In this document: one piece after another, positions 17,120 to 24,665 of the stretch
Layout of the letters: each line of letters opens with the position of its first letter
How positions within the stretch are numbered: position 1 is the stretch's first letter
NCBI GenBank assembly: GCA_946616835.1
Contig: CAMOJK010000009.1
Coordinates: 1 to 45,710 of the forward strand
Length of the DNA: 45,710 nucleotides
Direction of reading: 5' to 3'
Origin: an uncultured Lachnospiraceae bacterium
Lineage (GTDB): Bacteria > Bacillota > Clostridia > Lachnospirales > Lachnospiraceae
Notes under the pieces: generated by a model
The model's database searches: none
The model's input: only the letters and a program-made list of their open reading frames with translations
What the model was told of the DNA's origin: nothing
Position numbers and translations under genes: made by a program

Positions 17120-18397
17120 GTGAAGCAGTATACTAAATCAGTGTTGTTCATAGCGGCATATTTTATTATCTGGTCCGTTATCATTTATGCAGCAGGCAGG
17201 GGCATAATAATGGAGAATGATAATACCAGAGCGGTATTCATGAACCGGATGACTGCACAGATTGAAGGATCCGGCAGTAAGGAGGTCACTCCTTTTCTTG
17301 ATGATTTTAAAGATAAGGACATAGCTTCTGAGATAAATGTTTATTATGTTGAAGATGGAAATGTACCTGTAAGGCTTGGCGGACATGATAATACATATGT
17401 ATACACTCTAACGGATGATACGGGTGCGGTGACCGGATTCGTGGAGTATGTTTATGAGTCATCATCCTATATGAAAATGATCCTGCTGGCAGAATTATCT
17501 TCTGTGGTTTTTCTTATTCCTCTTATTTTCACTTTGATATATTTGGAAAAAAAAATACTTAAGCCCTTCAGGGAGTTTTCCGAATATCCGGAGAAGCTGT
17601 CCAGGGGGCTGGTTACGGAAAGCCTGCCTGAAAGCAGGGACAGGTTTTTTGGCAGATATGTCTGGGGGATGAATATGCTTGGGAACAAGCTGGATTCAGA
17701 CCGGAAGGAAATAGACAGGCTTTTATATGACAGAAAAAAATTCATATCCACTCTGGCTCATGGCATTAAGACTCCTGTGGCCAATATCAAGCTCTATTCC
17801 GAGGCAATTCAGTCGGGACTGTACAGGGGAGGGGAGCCGGATACCAGAGATAGCGAGATCGCAGGAAAGATAAGTAAAAATGCTGATGAAATTGCGGAAC
17901 TGGTAAGGGGGATACTGGAAGATCCCGGTGCTGTCAGGGAAAGCTTCGTTCCGAAGATATCTGATTTTTACCTTGATGATGTAAAAAAAAGGATAAAGGA
18001 AGCTTTTGACAACAGACTCAGGCTGAGTGATATACCGTATAAGATTGAGTCAGCCGGAAATCCCATGGTACAGAGCGATATTGAGGCCATAGTCAGATGC
18101 GTGACACAACTTATGGAAAATGCCATAAAATACGGTGACGGTACCGGAATAAGGGTGAATCTGTACAGACAGGACGATATAACATATTTCAGCGTTATCA
18201 ATAACGGTGTAACTCTGGGGGAAGATGAGATTCCTTTCGTTTTTAACTGTTATTACAGGGGCACAAATTCTTCCGGCAAAGAGGGTAGCGGTATCGGCTT
18301 GTATGAAGCCAGATCTGTAGCCAGAGGGCTTGGCGGTGATATAATGATGAAAGTTGAAAACAATATGACGGAAGTAATAATGTACGTTCCGGATTAG
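17120..18397 (+). CDS. Sensor histidine kinase
   Basis: GTG 17120, immediately after the regulator stop and preceded by TTGGGGA, is the likely start (425 residues). TM1 is at about residues 8-26, a small extracytoplasmic sensor at 30-113, TM2 at 118-140, and a linker. The DHp helix has His214 in TLAHGIKTPVANIK (H-box). The catalytic domain has an N-box LMENAIKYGDG and a G2 box EGSGIGLYEA. It probably phosphorylates the preceding OmpR-type regulator. The extracytoplasmic domain is too small and unfamiliar to name a ligand. Confidence 0.93.
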   Translation: MKQYTKSVLFIAAYFIIWSVIIYAAGRGIIMENDNTRAVFMNRMTAQIEGSGSKEVTPFLDDFKDKDIASEINVYYVEDGNVPVRLGGHDNTYVYTLTDDTGAVTGFVEYVYESSSYMKMILLAELSSVVFLIPLIFTLIYLEKKILKPFREFSEYPEKLSRGLVTESLPESRDRFFGRYVWGMNMLGNKLDSDRKEIDRLLYDRKKFISTLAHGIKTPVANIKLYSEAIQSGLYRGGEPDTRDSEIAGKISKNADEIAELVRGILEDPGAVRESFVPKISDFYLDDVKKRIKEAFDNRLRLSDIPYKIESAGNPMVQSDIEAIVRCVTQLMENAIKYGDGTGIRVNLYRQDDITYFSVINNGVTLGEDEIPFVFNCYYRGTNSSGKEGSGIGLYEARSVARGLGGDIMMKVENNMTEVIMYVPD

Positions 18398-18421
18398 CAG
18401 AGAGTTTTGGAAAAGAAGGTT

Positions 18422-18452
18422 CGGACTTCCATTACAGGAGGTCCGTTTTTTT
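18422..18452 (+). terminator. Rho-independent terminator
   Basis: CGGACTTCC (18422-18430) pairs with GGAGGTCCG (18437-18445), loop ATTACA, then seven T. It ends the two-component operon. Confidence 0.92.
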
Positions 18453-18491
18453 ATTGAAATCATGAAGATGGTTTTCGCTCTTCAAACTAAT

Positions 18492-18501
18492 AAAAGGGAT
18501 A
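18492..18501 (+). promoter_or_regulatory. AAAAGGGATA element, copy A
   Basis: This exact 10-mer also occurs at 18889-18898 and 27598-27607, each time 80-130 nt upstream of a gene start. It is a candidate regulator or promoter element shared by the accessory genes. Confidence 0.4.
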
Positions 18502-18598
18502 AATATATACCTTTTAACATTGGGGGGCTTTGGTAGAATTCAGTCACAGAGTGAGCAAGCCGCATCAGAAAGAATGGATTGTCGAAAGGAGATGTGTA

Positions 18599-18805
18599 AT
18601 GCTTATTGAGGATTGGTACGAACTGCCGGAAAAAGAAAAATGTTTTGTTGTTGCGTCAATGGTCACTGTGTCGGCTGTTTTAGATCTTGTGCTGGCAGTA
18701 AAACTAATAAAAGTGATGCAGGCCGCCGGTATCCTGGATTATGTTCTGGTGACAGCAAATGAGGCAGTTATGCAGTTTGGCCAATATGTCTGTCAGCTCT
18801 TGTAA
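18599..18805 (+). CDS. Small single-helix membrane protein
   Basis: ATG 18599 has AAAGGAG 8 nt upstream; the longer frame from TTG 18530 does not. The 68-residue product has a soluble acidic N-terminus (EDWYELPEKEK), one hydrophobic helix at about residues 17-39, and a helical C-terminus. No family was recognised. It is followed by a hairpin of the same type as those behind the DUF4116 and HTH genes, which ties it to those cassettes. Confidence 0.55.
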   Translation: MLIEDWYELPEKEKCFVVASMVTVSAVLDLVLAVKLIKVMQAAGILDYVLVTANEAVMQFGQYVCQLL

Positions 18806-18807
18806 AG

Positions 18808-18837
18808 TTTCCATTATGGAAATTTAGAACTCTTTTT
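18808..18837 (+). terminator. Recurring TTTCC-loop-GGAAA hairpin, copy 1
   Basis: TTTCC ATTAT GGAAA (18808-18822), followed after a short AT spacer by CTCTTTTT. The same module follows the membrane-protein, DUF4116 and HTH genes downstream. Confidence 0.6.
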
Positions 18838-18888
18838 GAGGTTCATAATTATTAAAAATAACTGTTGTTTGGTATTATAGCGTATCAC

Positions 18889-18898
18889 AAAAGGGATA
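18889..18898 (+). promoter_or_regulatory. AAAAGGGATA element, copy B
   Basis: Exact second copy of the 10-mer, 81 nt before the 444-residue protein. It overlaps a possible -10 box (TATACT, 18897-18902). Confidence 0.4.
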
Positions 18899-18913
18899 TA
18901 CTAAAATATTGAT

Positions 18914-18949
18914 ATGGACCAGAGGAATGCTGTGTTAAAGCATTGTTGA
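18914..18949 (+). promoter_or_regulatory. Conserved leader with hairpin and 11-codon mini-ORF, copy 1
   Basis: The segment can encode MDQRNAVLKHC and then stop. AATGCT (18926-18931) pairs with AGCATT (18939-18944). A homologous leader at 27666-27701 keeps the same mini-ORF length, the same stop position and the hairpin with a compensatory base-pair change. No ribosome site precedes the mini-ORF, so the RNA fold may matter more than the peptide. Confidence 0.5.
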
Positions 18950-18978
18950 AAACTGAAGGAAACAGGGAGGAAATTGTT

Positions 18979-20313
18979 ATGGCTAATTCTAAAATTGAAG
19001 AGCTTGGAAAGGTTCTGAACAGTATACTAGTTGGGGACATCTGTAAAGGCCAGCCGTTTGATGAGTCAGCAGCGAAGATTTATCTTGACGGTGCGGTAAA
19101 AGAGATGCCAGAGGTTTTTTCTGACAGGGATTTAATGGTTCGCCTTATCCGGGATATCGCTCTTTCAGAAGATATTATAATCGATATATCATACTGTCTG
19201 GCACATGATATTCCTGCTTCCGGTGATGTACATGAAGTCGTAAACATGGCTTATTACCAATATTGCCACTTTATTGACAGGATTGTTTTGGAATATGGGG
19301 ACAAGCGTGTAAAAAGTGACAAGGATGTCCTCAGGGAAGTATTGGGACTTTACCGTGATAAGTCGTATGGGCTGCCGGAATTATGCTATGATGTGCCACA
19401 TGAGGTACTTATGGATGACGATATATTCAATATGGTTCTGTATATTGGAGAGCCTGCAGAAATATACAACCGGCTGCTTTCTGATGAAGAAAAAAAAGAC
19501 AAAGCTATTGTTTGCCGTCTGCTGGATGAATTAAAGAATCCTGCTATAGTCAGCTATGAAGAGAGTTTCGGAGAGCTGTGCACTAGTGTGCCCGGGGATA
19601 TCCTTATGGATGAGGCGGTGCGGAGTCGGCTTTTTGCAGTGGGTATTCCGTCCGTAATCTACGAGGAAATCCTTACAGATGAGGAACGGCTGAATGACGG
19701 CATTATTTATGAGCTGTTAAAGATATATAAAAACCCTTGCTTTTCGAACTGGAAAAATGATTTCAAGAAGCTTAAGGAACTCTGGGCAGAGGCTATATTA
19801 TCTGATTTCAGGAATAATGAATATGCCGGGAAAATTCTTGAACTGAACGAACCGGAGGTGGCTGAAGAGTTCTTTGGAATAGTGGACGAGTTTCTGTACA
19901 ACATCAAAGAATTTCCGAATATTGATCAGGAGATGCAGGAATTTCTGCGTAAGATGGCGCAATACGACTATGGAGAGCACAGAGAGGAATGGGAACGGCA
20001 CATAAAAATAAGAAAACATGAATCGTACATAAGGGGGGATTTAAAGAAAGAGTGGGACGGCAATGAATCAAGTGAGATCCCGGAGATGCAATATATTATG
20101 ACATGTCGGCCATATTATGATTCTTTTAATGGAGTGTTGAAGCCGTATATGTATCAGTTTATGCTTTTTGACGATGTCGAAGACGGGAATTTCTCGCATT
20201 TTGACGAGGATGACAATGATGATAATGCATCCAAAACGGTCGGTCAGGAAAATGATGAACAGTTAATGAATCTTAATTTGCCGGACGGCTCCTGTGATGA
20301 TATACCGTTTTGA
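18979..20313 (+). CDS. Unknown acidic helical protein with internal duplication
   Basis: ATG 18979 follows GGGAGGAAATTGTT. The 444-residue protein has no recognised domain. Two stretches are related: VPHEVLMDDDIFNMVLYIG...IYNRLLSDEEKKDKAIVCRLLDELKNP and VPGDILMDEAVRSRLFAVG...IYEEILTDEERLNDGIIYELLKIYKNP, about 75 residues apart, indicating a tandem helical repeat in the middle. The C-terminal end is a very acidic tail (HFDEDDNDDN). No signal peptide or membrane segment is visible, so it is probably cytoplasmic. It shares its leader with the DUF4116 gene but not that gene's repeat sequence. Function unknown; a repeat-scaffold role is only a guess. Confidence 0.65.
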   Translation: MANSKIEELGKVLNSILVGDICKGQPFDESAAKIYLDGAVKEMPEVFSDRDLMVRLIRDIALSEDIIIDISYCLAHDIPASGDVHEVVNMAYYQYCHFIDRIVLEYGDKRVKSDKDVLREVLGLYRDKSYGLPELCYDVPHEVLMDDDIFNMVLYIGEPAEIYNRLLSDEEKKDKAIVCRLLDELKNPAIVSYEESFGELCTSVPGDILMDEAVRSRLFAVGIPSVIYEEILTDEERLNDGIIYELLKIYKNPCFSNWKNDFKKLKELWAEAILSDFRNNEYAGKILELNEPEVAEEFFGIVDEFLYNIKEFPNIDQEMQEFLRKMAQYDYGEHREEWERHIKIRKHESYIRGDLKKEWDGNESSEIPEMQYIMTCRPYYDSFNGVLKPYMYQFMLFDDVEDGNFSHFDEDDNDDNASKTVGQENDEQLMNLNLPDGSCDDIPF

Positions 20314-20484
20314 CATGCTTTCCGCACCGAAAAATCCGTTGCACCGGCTTTATATGTTATCACGGATATGAGTTTTGCCCTTAGGAAAGCATACTGTTAT
20401 GAATAAGCTTCAGAGAAAGCTAAATGCATTGAGGTTTGTGGTGTGATCAAATCAAACATATAAAGATTATAAGGAGGAATAAAT

Positions 20485-21054
20485 ATGGTAATCAATCCTA
20501 TAGTAACTGATGAAAGAGGCCGGAGTAACGACATCTTTTCCAAGAACCTGGAGAACCGTGTGATACACCTGGTGGGAGAGGTGACAGACGAGATGTCTGC
20601 ATCGATAACAGCGCAGCTCCTTCACCTTGCTGCCGTTTCGGATGAGGATATCCAACTCTATATCAATTCCCCGGGAGGATCCGTGTCGGCAGGTCTTGCA
20701 ATTTACGATACCATGCAGTATATCAAGCCTGATGTAGCTACAGTGTGTCTGGGAAGGGCTGCAAGCATGGGGGCAGTCATCCTATCCGGAGGAGCTAAGG
20801 GCAAGCGTGCAATACTGCCCCATGGCGAAGTGATGATACACCAGCCATCCGGCGGCATGGAAGGACAGGCGACTGAGCTTGTCATTGCTGCTGAACATAT
20901 CAAGGACACAAAGCAGATACTTAATGAGATACTTGCAAAGAACTGCGGCAAGGAACTTAAAAAGATTGCCAAAGACACTGACAGAGACCACTGGATGCGT
21001 GCTGATGAGGCGGTGGCCTATGGTGTAGTGGATATGGTGCTTAGCAATAGCTGA
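20485..21054 (+). CDS. clpP: ATP-dependent Clp protease proteolytic subunit (ClpP)
   Basis: The 189-residue protein has the full catalytic triad. Ser94 lies in GRAASMGAVIL, His119 in VMIHQPSGG, and Asp in DTDRDHWM at about residue 168. INSPGGSVSAGLAIYDTM is the substrate-channel strand. It would form a tetradecameric protease chamber with a Clp ATPase. Here it stands alone, with neither clpX nor tig beside it, so it is probably a second ClpP. The N-terminus is a little divergent (MVINPIVTDERGRSND). AGGAGGAATAAAT precedes the ATG. Confidence 0.95.
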   Translation: MVINPIVTDERGRSNDIFSKNLENRVIHLVGEVTDEMSASITAQLLHLAAVSDEDIQLYINSPGGSVSAGLAIYDTMQYIKPDVATVCLGRAASMGAVILSGGAKGKRAILPHGEVMIHQPSGGMEGQATELVIAAEHIKDTKQILNEILAKNCGKELKKIAKDTDRDHWMRADEAVAYGVVDMVLSNS

Positions 21055-21128
21055 TGGACTGATGTCTTGTGAAAACTATGCCGATGCAGCTTGTATATGT
21101 GTCATAAGGATACGTAAAAGTGAAGAGG

Positions 21129-21174
21129 GTGCTCAGGCATTTGTCATGTATATCTGAGCACTGTGTGGTATAAT
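21129..21174 (+). promoter_or_regulatory. Promoter with overlapping 8-bp inverted repeat
   Basis: GTGCTCAG (21129-21136) is mirrored by CTGAGCAC (21154-21161). An extended -10 box TGGTATAAT (21166-21174) follows directly, about 95 nt before the glycosyltransferase. The inverted repeat covers the expected -35 region, as an operator would; it could also terminate clpP transcription weakly. Confidence 0.5.
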
Positions 21175-21268
21175 CTAACAGTTAGGACAGGTGTACAGTA
21201 CGAAGTATTTGATTATGAATGCGTACAGAACAGAACCGGTAACGGCATAGGATCACAGAGGGCATGAT

Positions 21269-22381
21269 ATGAAAAAGGCAATAATACATCTTAACTGTCT
21301 CGGCAGGGGCGGTGCTGAAAAAGTAGGCGTTACGCTTGCTGCCGAGATGGTAAAAAAGGGCATCGGTGTCATTATTGCCACCGAGTGGACCGACAAAGTG
21401 GAATATCCTCTTCCCGAGGGCGTGATAAGAGAAAATGTAGGCTTAAGCGATGCTGAGGAGAAGTTATCCAGATTAAAAAAGATCAATCTCCGTAAGGCCA
21501 GGCTTAAGGCACTCATTGAACGTACTTCACCGGATGTGGTATTTGCCCTTGGTGGAAATCTTAATTACAGAGCAGTATCGGCTACCAGGGGGACGGGGGT
21601 GCCTGCTGTAGTATCGGTAAGGAGTGATCCAAATGTCTACTATGCATCACTTTCGCAGAAAATATTAAGCCACAGGTATTATAAGGCTGCCGAGGGAATA
21701 GTGTTTCAGACAGAAGGTGCCAGGGATTTCTTCGGACCTGATATAGCCCGGAAATCAGCCATAATTGTCAATCCTATCGACAAAAAATATATCGGAATGG
21801 CGCCTCCTGCAAAGCGCAGAAAGGTTATTGTCAGCGCATCAAGATTCGTCTATGTGAAAGACCACATGACTATGGTTAAAGCCTTTGAGAAGGCTTTGGA
21901 AAAACATCCGGATGCCATAATGGAACTCTACGGCGGCAAGGGTGCCGATAATGAGATTTTTCAGGTGAAGGAATGGGTGCGCTCACATGGATTGACCGAA
22001 AAAATCTTATTTATGGGCAGCAGTATAGAGTTGGAAAAAAAGCTTCATGATGCGTCAGCCTTTGTGCTTTCCTCGGTATATGAAGGGATGCCGAATGCCC
22101 TGATGGAAGCTATGGCCATGGGACTGCCTTGTATATCTTCCGACTGCCCGCCGGGGGGACCCAGAGCGCTTATAGAGGAGGGCAAAAACGGTCTTCTCTT
22201 TCCTGTGGGGGATGTAGATGCCCTGTCCAAAGCGATGATAAGAATCTTAGACGATCCGGAAGCTTCAAAGGAGATGGGAAAAAGAGCCGCAGAGAAAATG
22301 TCTGCTTACACCGCTGAGAATATAACAGATACATGGCTTGAATATGCCGAGAGTATTATGCGTAAGAACTCAGAATGTTAA
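21269..22381 (+). CDS. Glycosyltransferase family 4
   Basis: This 370-residue GT-B enzyme begins with an acceptor domain carrying LNCLGRGGAEKV, the glycine-rich loop near the N-terminus of GT4 enzymes. It has SASRFVYVKDHMTMVKAF as the linker strand and LSSVYEGMPNALMEAMAMGLP as the EX7E donor site, then SSDCPPGGPRALIEEGKNGLLFPVGD. The PPGGPRALI segment is typical of N-acetylgalactosamine-type (PglJ/H-like) GT4 enzymes, so an amino-sugar donor is possible. It opens the second glycan cluster and probably shares transcription with the following gene across the structured element at 22399-22567. Confidence 0.9.
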   Translation: MKKAIIHLNCLGRGGAEKVGVTLAAEMVKKGIGVIIATEWTDKVEYPLPEGVIRENVGLSDAEEKLSRLKKINLRKARLKALIERTSPDVVFALGGNLNYRAVSATRGTGVPAVVSVRSDPNVYYASLSQKILSHRYYKAAEGIVFQTEGARDFFGPDIARKSAIIVNPIDKKYIGMAPPAKRRKVIVSASRFVYVKDHMTMVKAFEKALEKHPDAIMELYGGKGADNEIFQVKEWVRSHGLTEKILFMGSSIELEKKLHDASAFVLSSVYEGMPNALMEAMAMGLPCISSDCPPGGPRALIEEGKNGLLFPVGDVDALSKAMIRILDDPEASKEMGKRAAEKMSAYTAENITDTWLEYAESIMRKNSEC

Positions 22382-22398
22382 CTTTATCATAGTGCAAG

Positions 22399-22567
22399 TT
22401 CTCCGGCAGGCTTTATGCCTACAGATCGATAGCAAGCGACTGAAGTTTTGCAAGCTCGTCGGCGGTGCGACGCGACCCGGTTTATTAGGAGCCAAAGCAC
22501 CGTCCTAATAGAGCGCAGCAAAACGAAGGTAGCGTAGCGTGATCTGTGGCAAAAGACTGTCGGAGAA
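22399..22567 (+). ncRNA. Multibranched inverted-repeat element or structured RNA
   Basis: The outer arms (22399-22427 with 22541-22567) form about 26 bp, starting TTCTCCG/CGGAGAA and ending ACAGATC/GATCTGT, with one mismatch, one G-U pair and two bulges. Inside, GTTTTGC (22445-22451) pairs with GCAAAAC (22518-22524), GCTC (22454-22457) with GAGC (22511-22514), GTCG/CGAC form a small hairpin (22458-22471), and TATTAGGA/TCCTAATA form a perfect 8-bp hairpin (22483-22490 with 22503-22510). There is no ORF and no T-run after it. It may be a regulatory RNA, an RNA processing site within the operon, or a mobile miniature element with terminal inverted repeats. Confidence 0.65.
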
Positions 22568-22602
22568 TGTAACCAATACAGAATGGGCAACTAACAACTA
22601 AA

Positions 22603-23778
22603 ATGAAAAAAATTCTCATCATTTCAGAAACTGTCCTGTTCCCTATGGACAGGGGAAACAGAAAACGTGTAAAAAATCTGATAGATCTGCTGCGGAGCGA
22701 AGGCTGTACAGTAGACTATCTTTTTATGAATACATATCCTGAGGATGATCCGGAGAAAACCCGTGAATGGATCGGAGAGGAACACTTTTTTACTGTTATG
22801 AACAGAAAGCGTTCTTTTTCCGTATGGTGTAAGCGTAAAGTCCGCAAGGTACTTGAGATACTGCATATACCCTTTGCCTTCAGGTATTTTAGTCTTGACG
22901 AGAGCACAAGCCCTGAACTTGGCAGTGAGCTTGGGAAATTTTTCGAAAGCCACAGTTATGACCAGGCCTGGGTGGTATGCACATACAATACCAGAGCGTT
23001 TCTGTCTGTTCCTAAGGGGACTCTTAAAGTACTGGAGACACAGAATGTCTCTTCCGTAAAAAGACAGGAATATGATGCGGTTAATTATAAGAATTATATA
23101 TTCGCCATGACCGAAGCAACTGAGAAGGCTGCCCTTGAGCGTTCTGATGTGGTGATCGCCATACAGAATGAAGAAGAGGAATTCTTCAGGAATATGCTGG
23201 GCTCAGGCAGTGTGACCAAAGCTGTCACCATAGGCGAGAATATGGAGATAAAGGAACCGCATGTGGCAGATACAAAGAAGGTAGTATTCCTGGGCAGTAC
23301 CTATGTCATCAACAGGGAAGGGGTAATGCACTTTATAGAAGAGATCCTGCCTGAGCTTGAAAAAATCTGCCCTGAGGCAGAGGTGATCTTTGCAGGATCC
23401 ATATGCAAGAGTCTGCCTGACAGTGATGCTTATACAAAGCTTGGCTGGGTGGAGGACCTGGAGGAACTTTACAGGGATGCCAGAGTGATCATAAATCCTG
23501 TAAGACATGGTGCGGGCCTCAACATAAAAATGGTGGAAGCACTGTCTCAGGCAAAGCCTGTAGTTACGCATGTAAAAGGTATGCGCGGACTTTCTTATAA
23601 AAAGCCGGTTGCCGTTATTACTGACGATAATAAGGAATTTGCAGAAGCCATAGCCGAAATCCTGAGGGATGATGCAAAGGCTCTTGAGATGTCACAGACG
23701 GCTGTGGAATTCATGAAGGACTATGAGAATAAGAATCTGCAGGCTGTTAAGGACCTGTTAGCTATCTCCGGCGTATAA
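22603..23778 (+). CDS. Glycosyltransferase family 4
   Basis: This is a 391-residue GT-B enzyme. The N-terminal half begins MKKILIISETVLFPMDRGNR, as in GT4 enzymes that work on surface glycans. ETQNVSSVKRQEYD lies about residue 145. The donor half has KKVVFLGSTYVINREGVMHFIEEILP, LGWVEDLEELYRDARVIINP and RHGAGLNIKMVEALSQAKPVV, giving the GxGxxxK...E pattern of this subgroup. Its last bases overlap the end of the convergent deacetylase-like gene by 17 nt. It is probably co-transcribed with the preceding glycosyltransferase. Donor and acceptor unknown. Confidence 0.88.
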   Translation: MKKILIISETVLFPMDRGNRKRVKNLIDLLRSEGCTVDYLFMNTYPEDDPEKTREWIGEEHFFTVMNRKRSFSVWCKRKVRKVLEILHIPFAFRYFSLDESTSPELGSELGKFFESHSYDQAWVVCTYNTRAFLSVPKGTLKVLETQNVSSVKRQEYDAVNYKNYIFAMTEATEKAALERSDVVIAIQNEEEEFFRNMLGSGSVTKAVTIGENMEIKEPHVADTKKVVFLGSTYVINREGVMHFIEEILPELEKICPEAEVIFAGSICKSLPDSDAYTKLGWVEDLEELYRDARVIINPVRHGAGLNIKMVEALSQAKPVVTHVKGMRGLSYKKPVAVITDDNKEFAEAIAEILRDDAKALEMSQTAVEFMKDYENKNLQAVKDLLAISGV

Positions 23779-24469
23779 AATATAAAAAGCTTAGCATTTT
23801 ATCCCAAAGGCTGTATTTTCTTTGAACCTGATCAGTAGGAAATGAATTAAACGAATCTTTATGCTCAGATAGAAATTTTTCCAGCGTTTCGAAATCTACA
23901 TCATTCATTTCGTTGGGGTGGTAACAGAATGTTACGGTATGGAAAGGCAGTTTGCGGACCTGTCCTGACTGCTGGGGGATAAATGTAAATCCCCATTTGC
24001 TATAGGGCTTGTCAGCTACCGTGTCTGAGATGATTCTTATGCTACTTTCGGAACGAAGGGCTTCCAGAGTATTCATGTCAAAGGTGTGCGCAGGTGAAAA
24101 GAATACCTGAGGCTCTATGCCGTGCATCCGGAATATCTCAATGCCATTTTTTATTTTCTCCTTTTGCTCATCAAGCGAAACACCGGCAAATTCAGAAAGT
24201 CTGTTTACCGGATTTAATCCCCCCTCAGTTGTGGTGTACTTGTGGGAGTAGCCGTGAAGGGCCATGATCCACCCTTTTTGAGTCCATGTATGTACCCTGT
24301 TCCAGAAATTATCATCCGTTTCATACTCATCCATCATCGTATCCTCGCAATGGGGGATCACGCCGATCAGGGGCTTTATACCGTATTTATCAAACAGGGC
24401 CTCTATACGGTCCCATTTTTCAATATTTCTTTTTTCGCAGGCGTCATCCAGACGGATATAGTATGTCAT
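23762..24469 (-). CDS. DUF2334 polysaccharide deacetylase-like protein
   Basis: The minus-strand 235-residue protein starts MTYYIRLDDACEKRN, with the metal-binding DD of the NodB/DUF2334 fold. It continues PLIGVIPHCED, MALHGYSHKY (HGxxH metal site) and VFFSPAHTFD. This set identifies a DUF2334-type polysaccharide deacetylase homologue, which probably removes acetyl groups from a carbohydrate. No signal peptide is seen, so the cytoplasm is the likely site. It is divergent from the next glycosyltransferase and convergent with the previous one (3' overlap). Its promoter is at 24565-24593. Confidence 0.88.
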   Translation of the reverse strand: MTYYIRLDDACEKRNIEKWDRIEALFDKYGIKPLIGVIPHCEDTMMDEYETDDNFWNRVHTWTQKGWIMALHGYSHKYTTTEGGLNPVNRLSEFAGVSLDEQKEKIKNGIEIFRMHGIEPQVFFSPAHTFDMNTLEALRSESSIRIISDTVADKPYSKWGFTFIPQQSGQVRKLPFHTVTFCYHPNEMNDVDFETLEKFLSEHKDSFNSFPTDQVQRKYSLWDKMLSFLYFIRRR

Positions 24470-24564
24470 GAAATATTTACCATGTCTTTCCGGTTATTAT
24501 CTTATAGAAAACCAGCATAGCTGCTTCCGTTGCAGAAATGCTATGATGGAATAATATGAGACAA

Positions 24565-24593
24565 TATATACCTAATCATATTTGGTTTGTCAA
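24565..24593 (-). promoter_or_regulatory. Promoter of the DUF2334 gene
   Basis: On the minus strand, TTGACA (24593-24588), 17 nt and TATATA (24570-24565). The leader of about 90 nt can form a GCATAG/CTATGC hairpin near 24510-24546. Confidence 0.7.
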
Positions 24594-24624
24594 GTCAGCC
24601 GGTATAACAAAAAAATGTGATGTC

Positions 24625-24633
24625 TGTTATAAT
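24625..24633 (+). promoter_or_regulatory. Extended -10 promoter of the glycosyltransferase
   Basis: TGTTATAAT (24625-24633) is an extended -10 box. No clear -35 box is seen. Transcription would begin about 25 nt before ATG 24666. Confidence 0.5.
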
Positions 24634-24665
24634 AAAAAAAACACTTAAAAAATGGCATATTGATT

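Noticed and set aside
22399-22567. Rho-independent terminator or group II intron
   Set aside because: No T-run follows and there is no domain V-like AGC hairpin or splice-site consensus; the multi-arm design fits neither.
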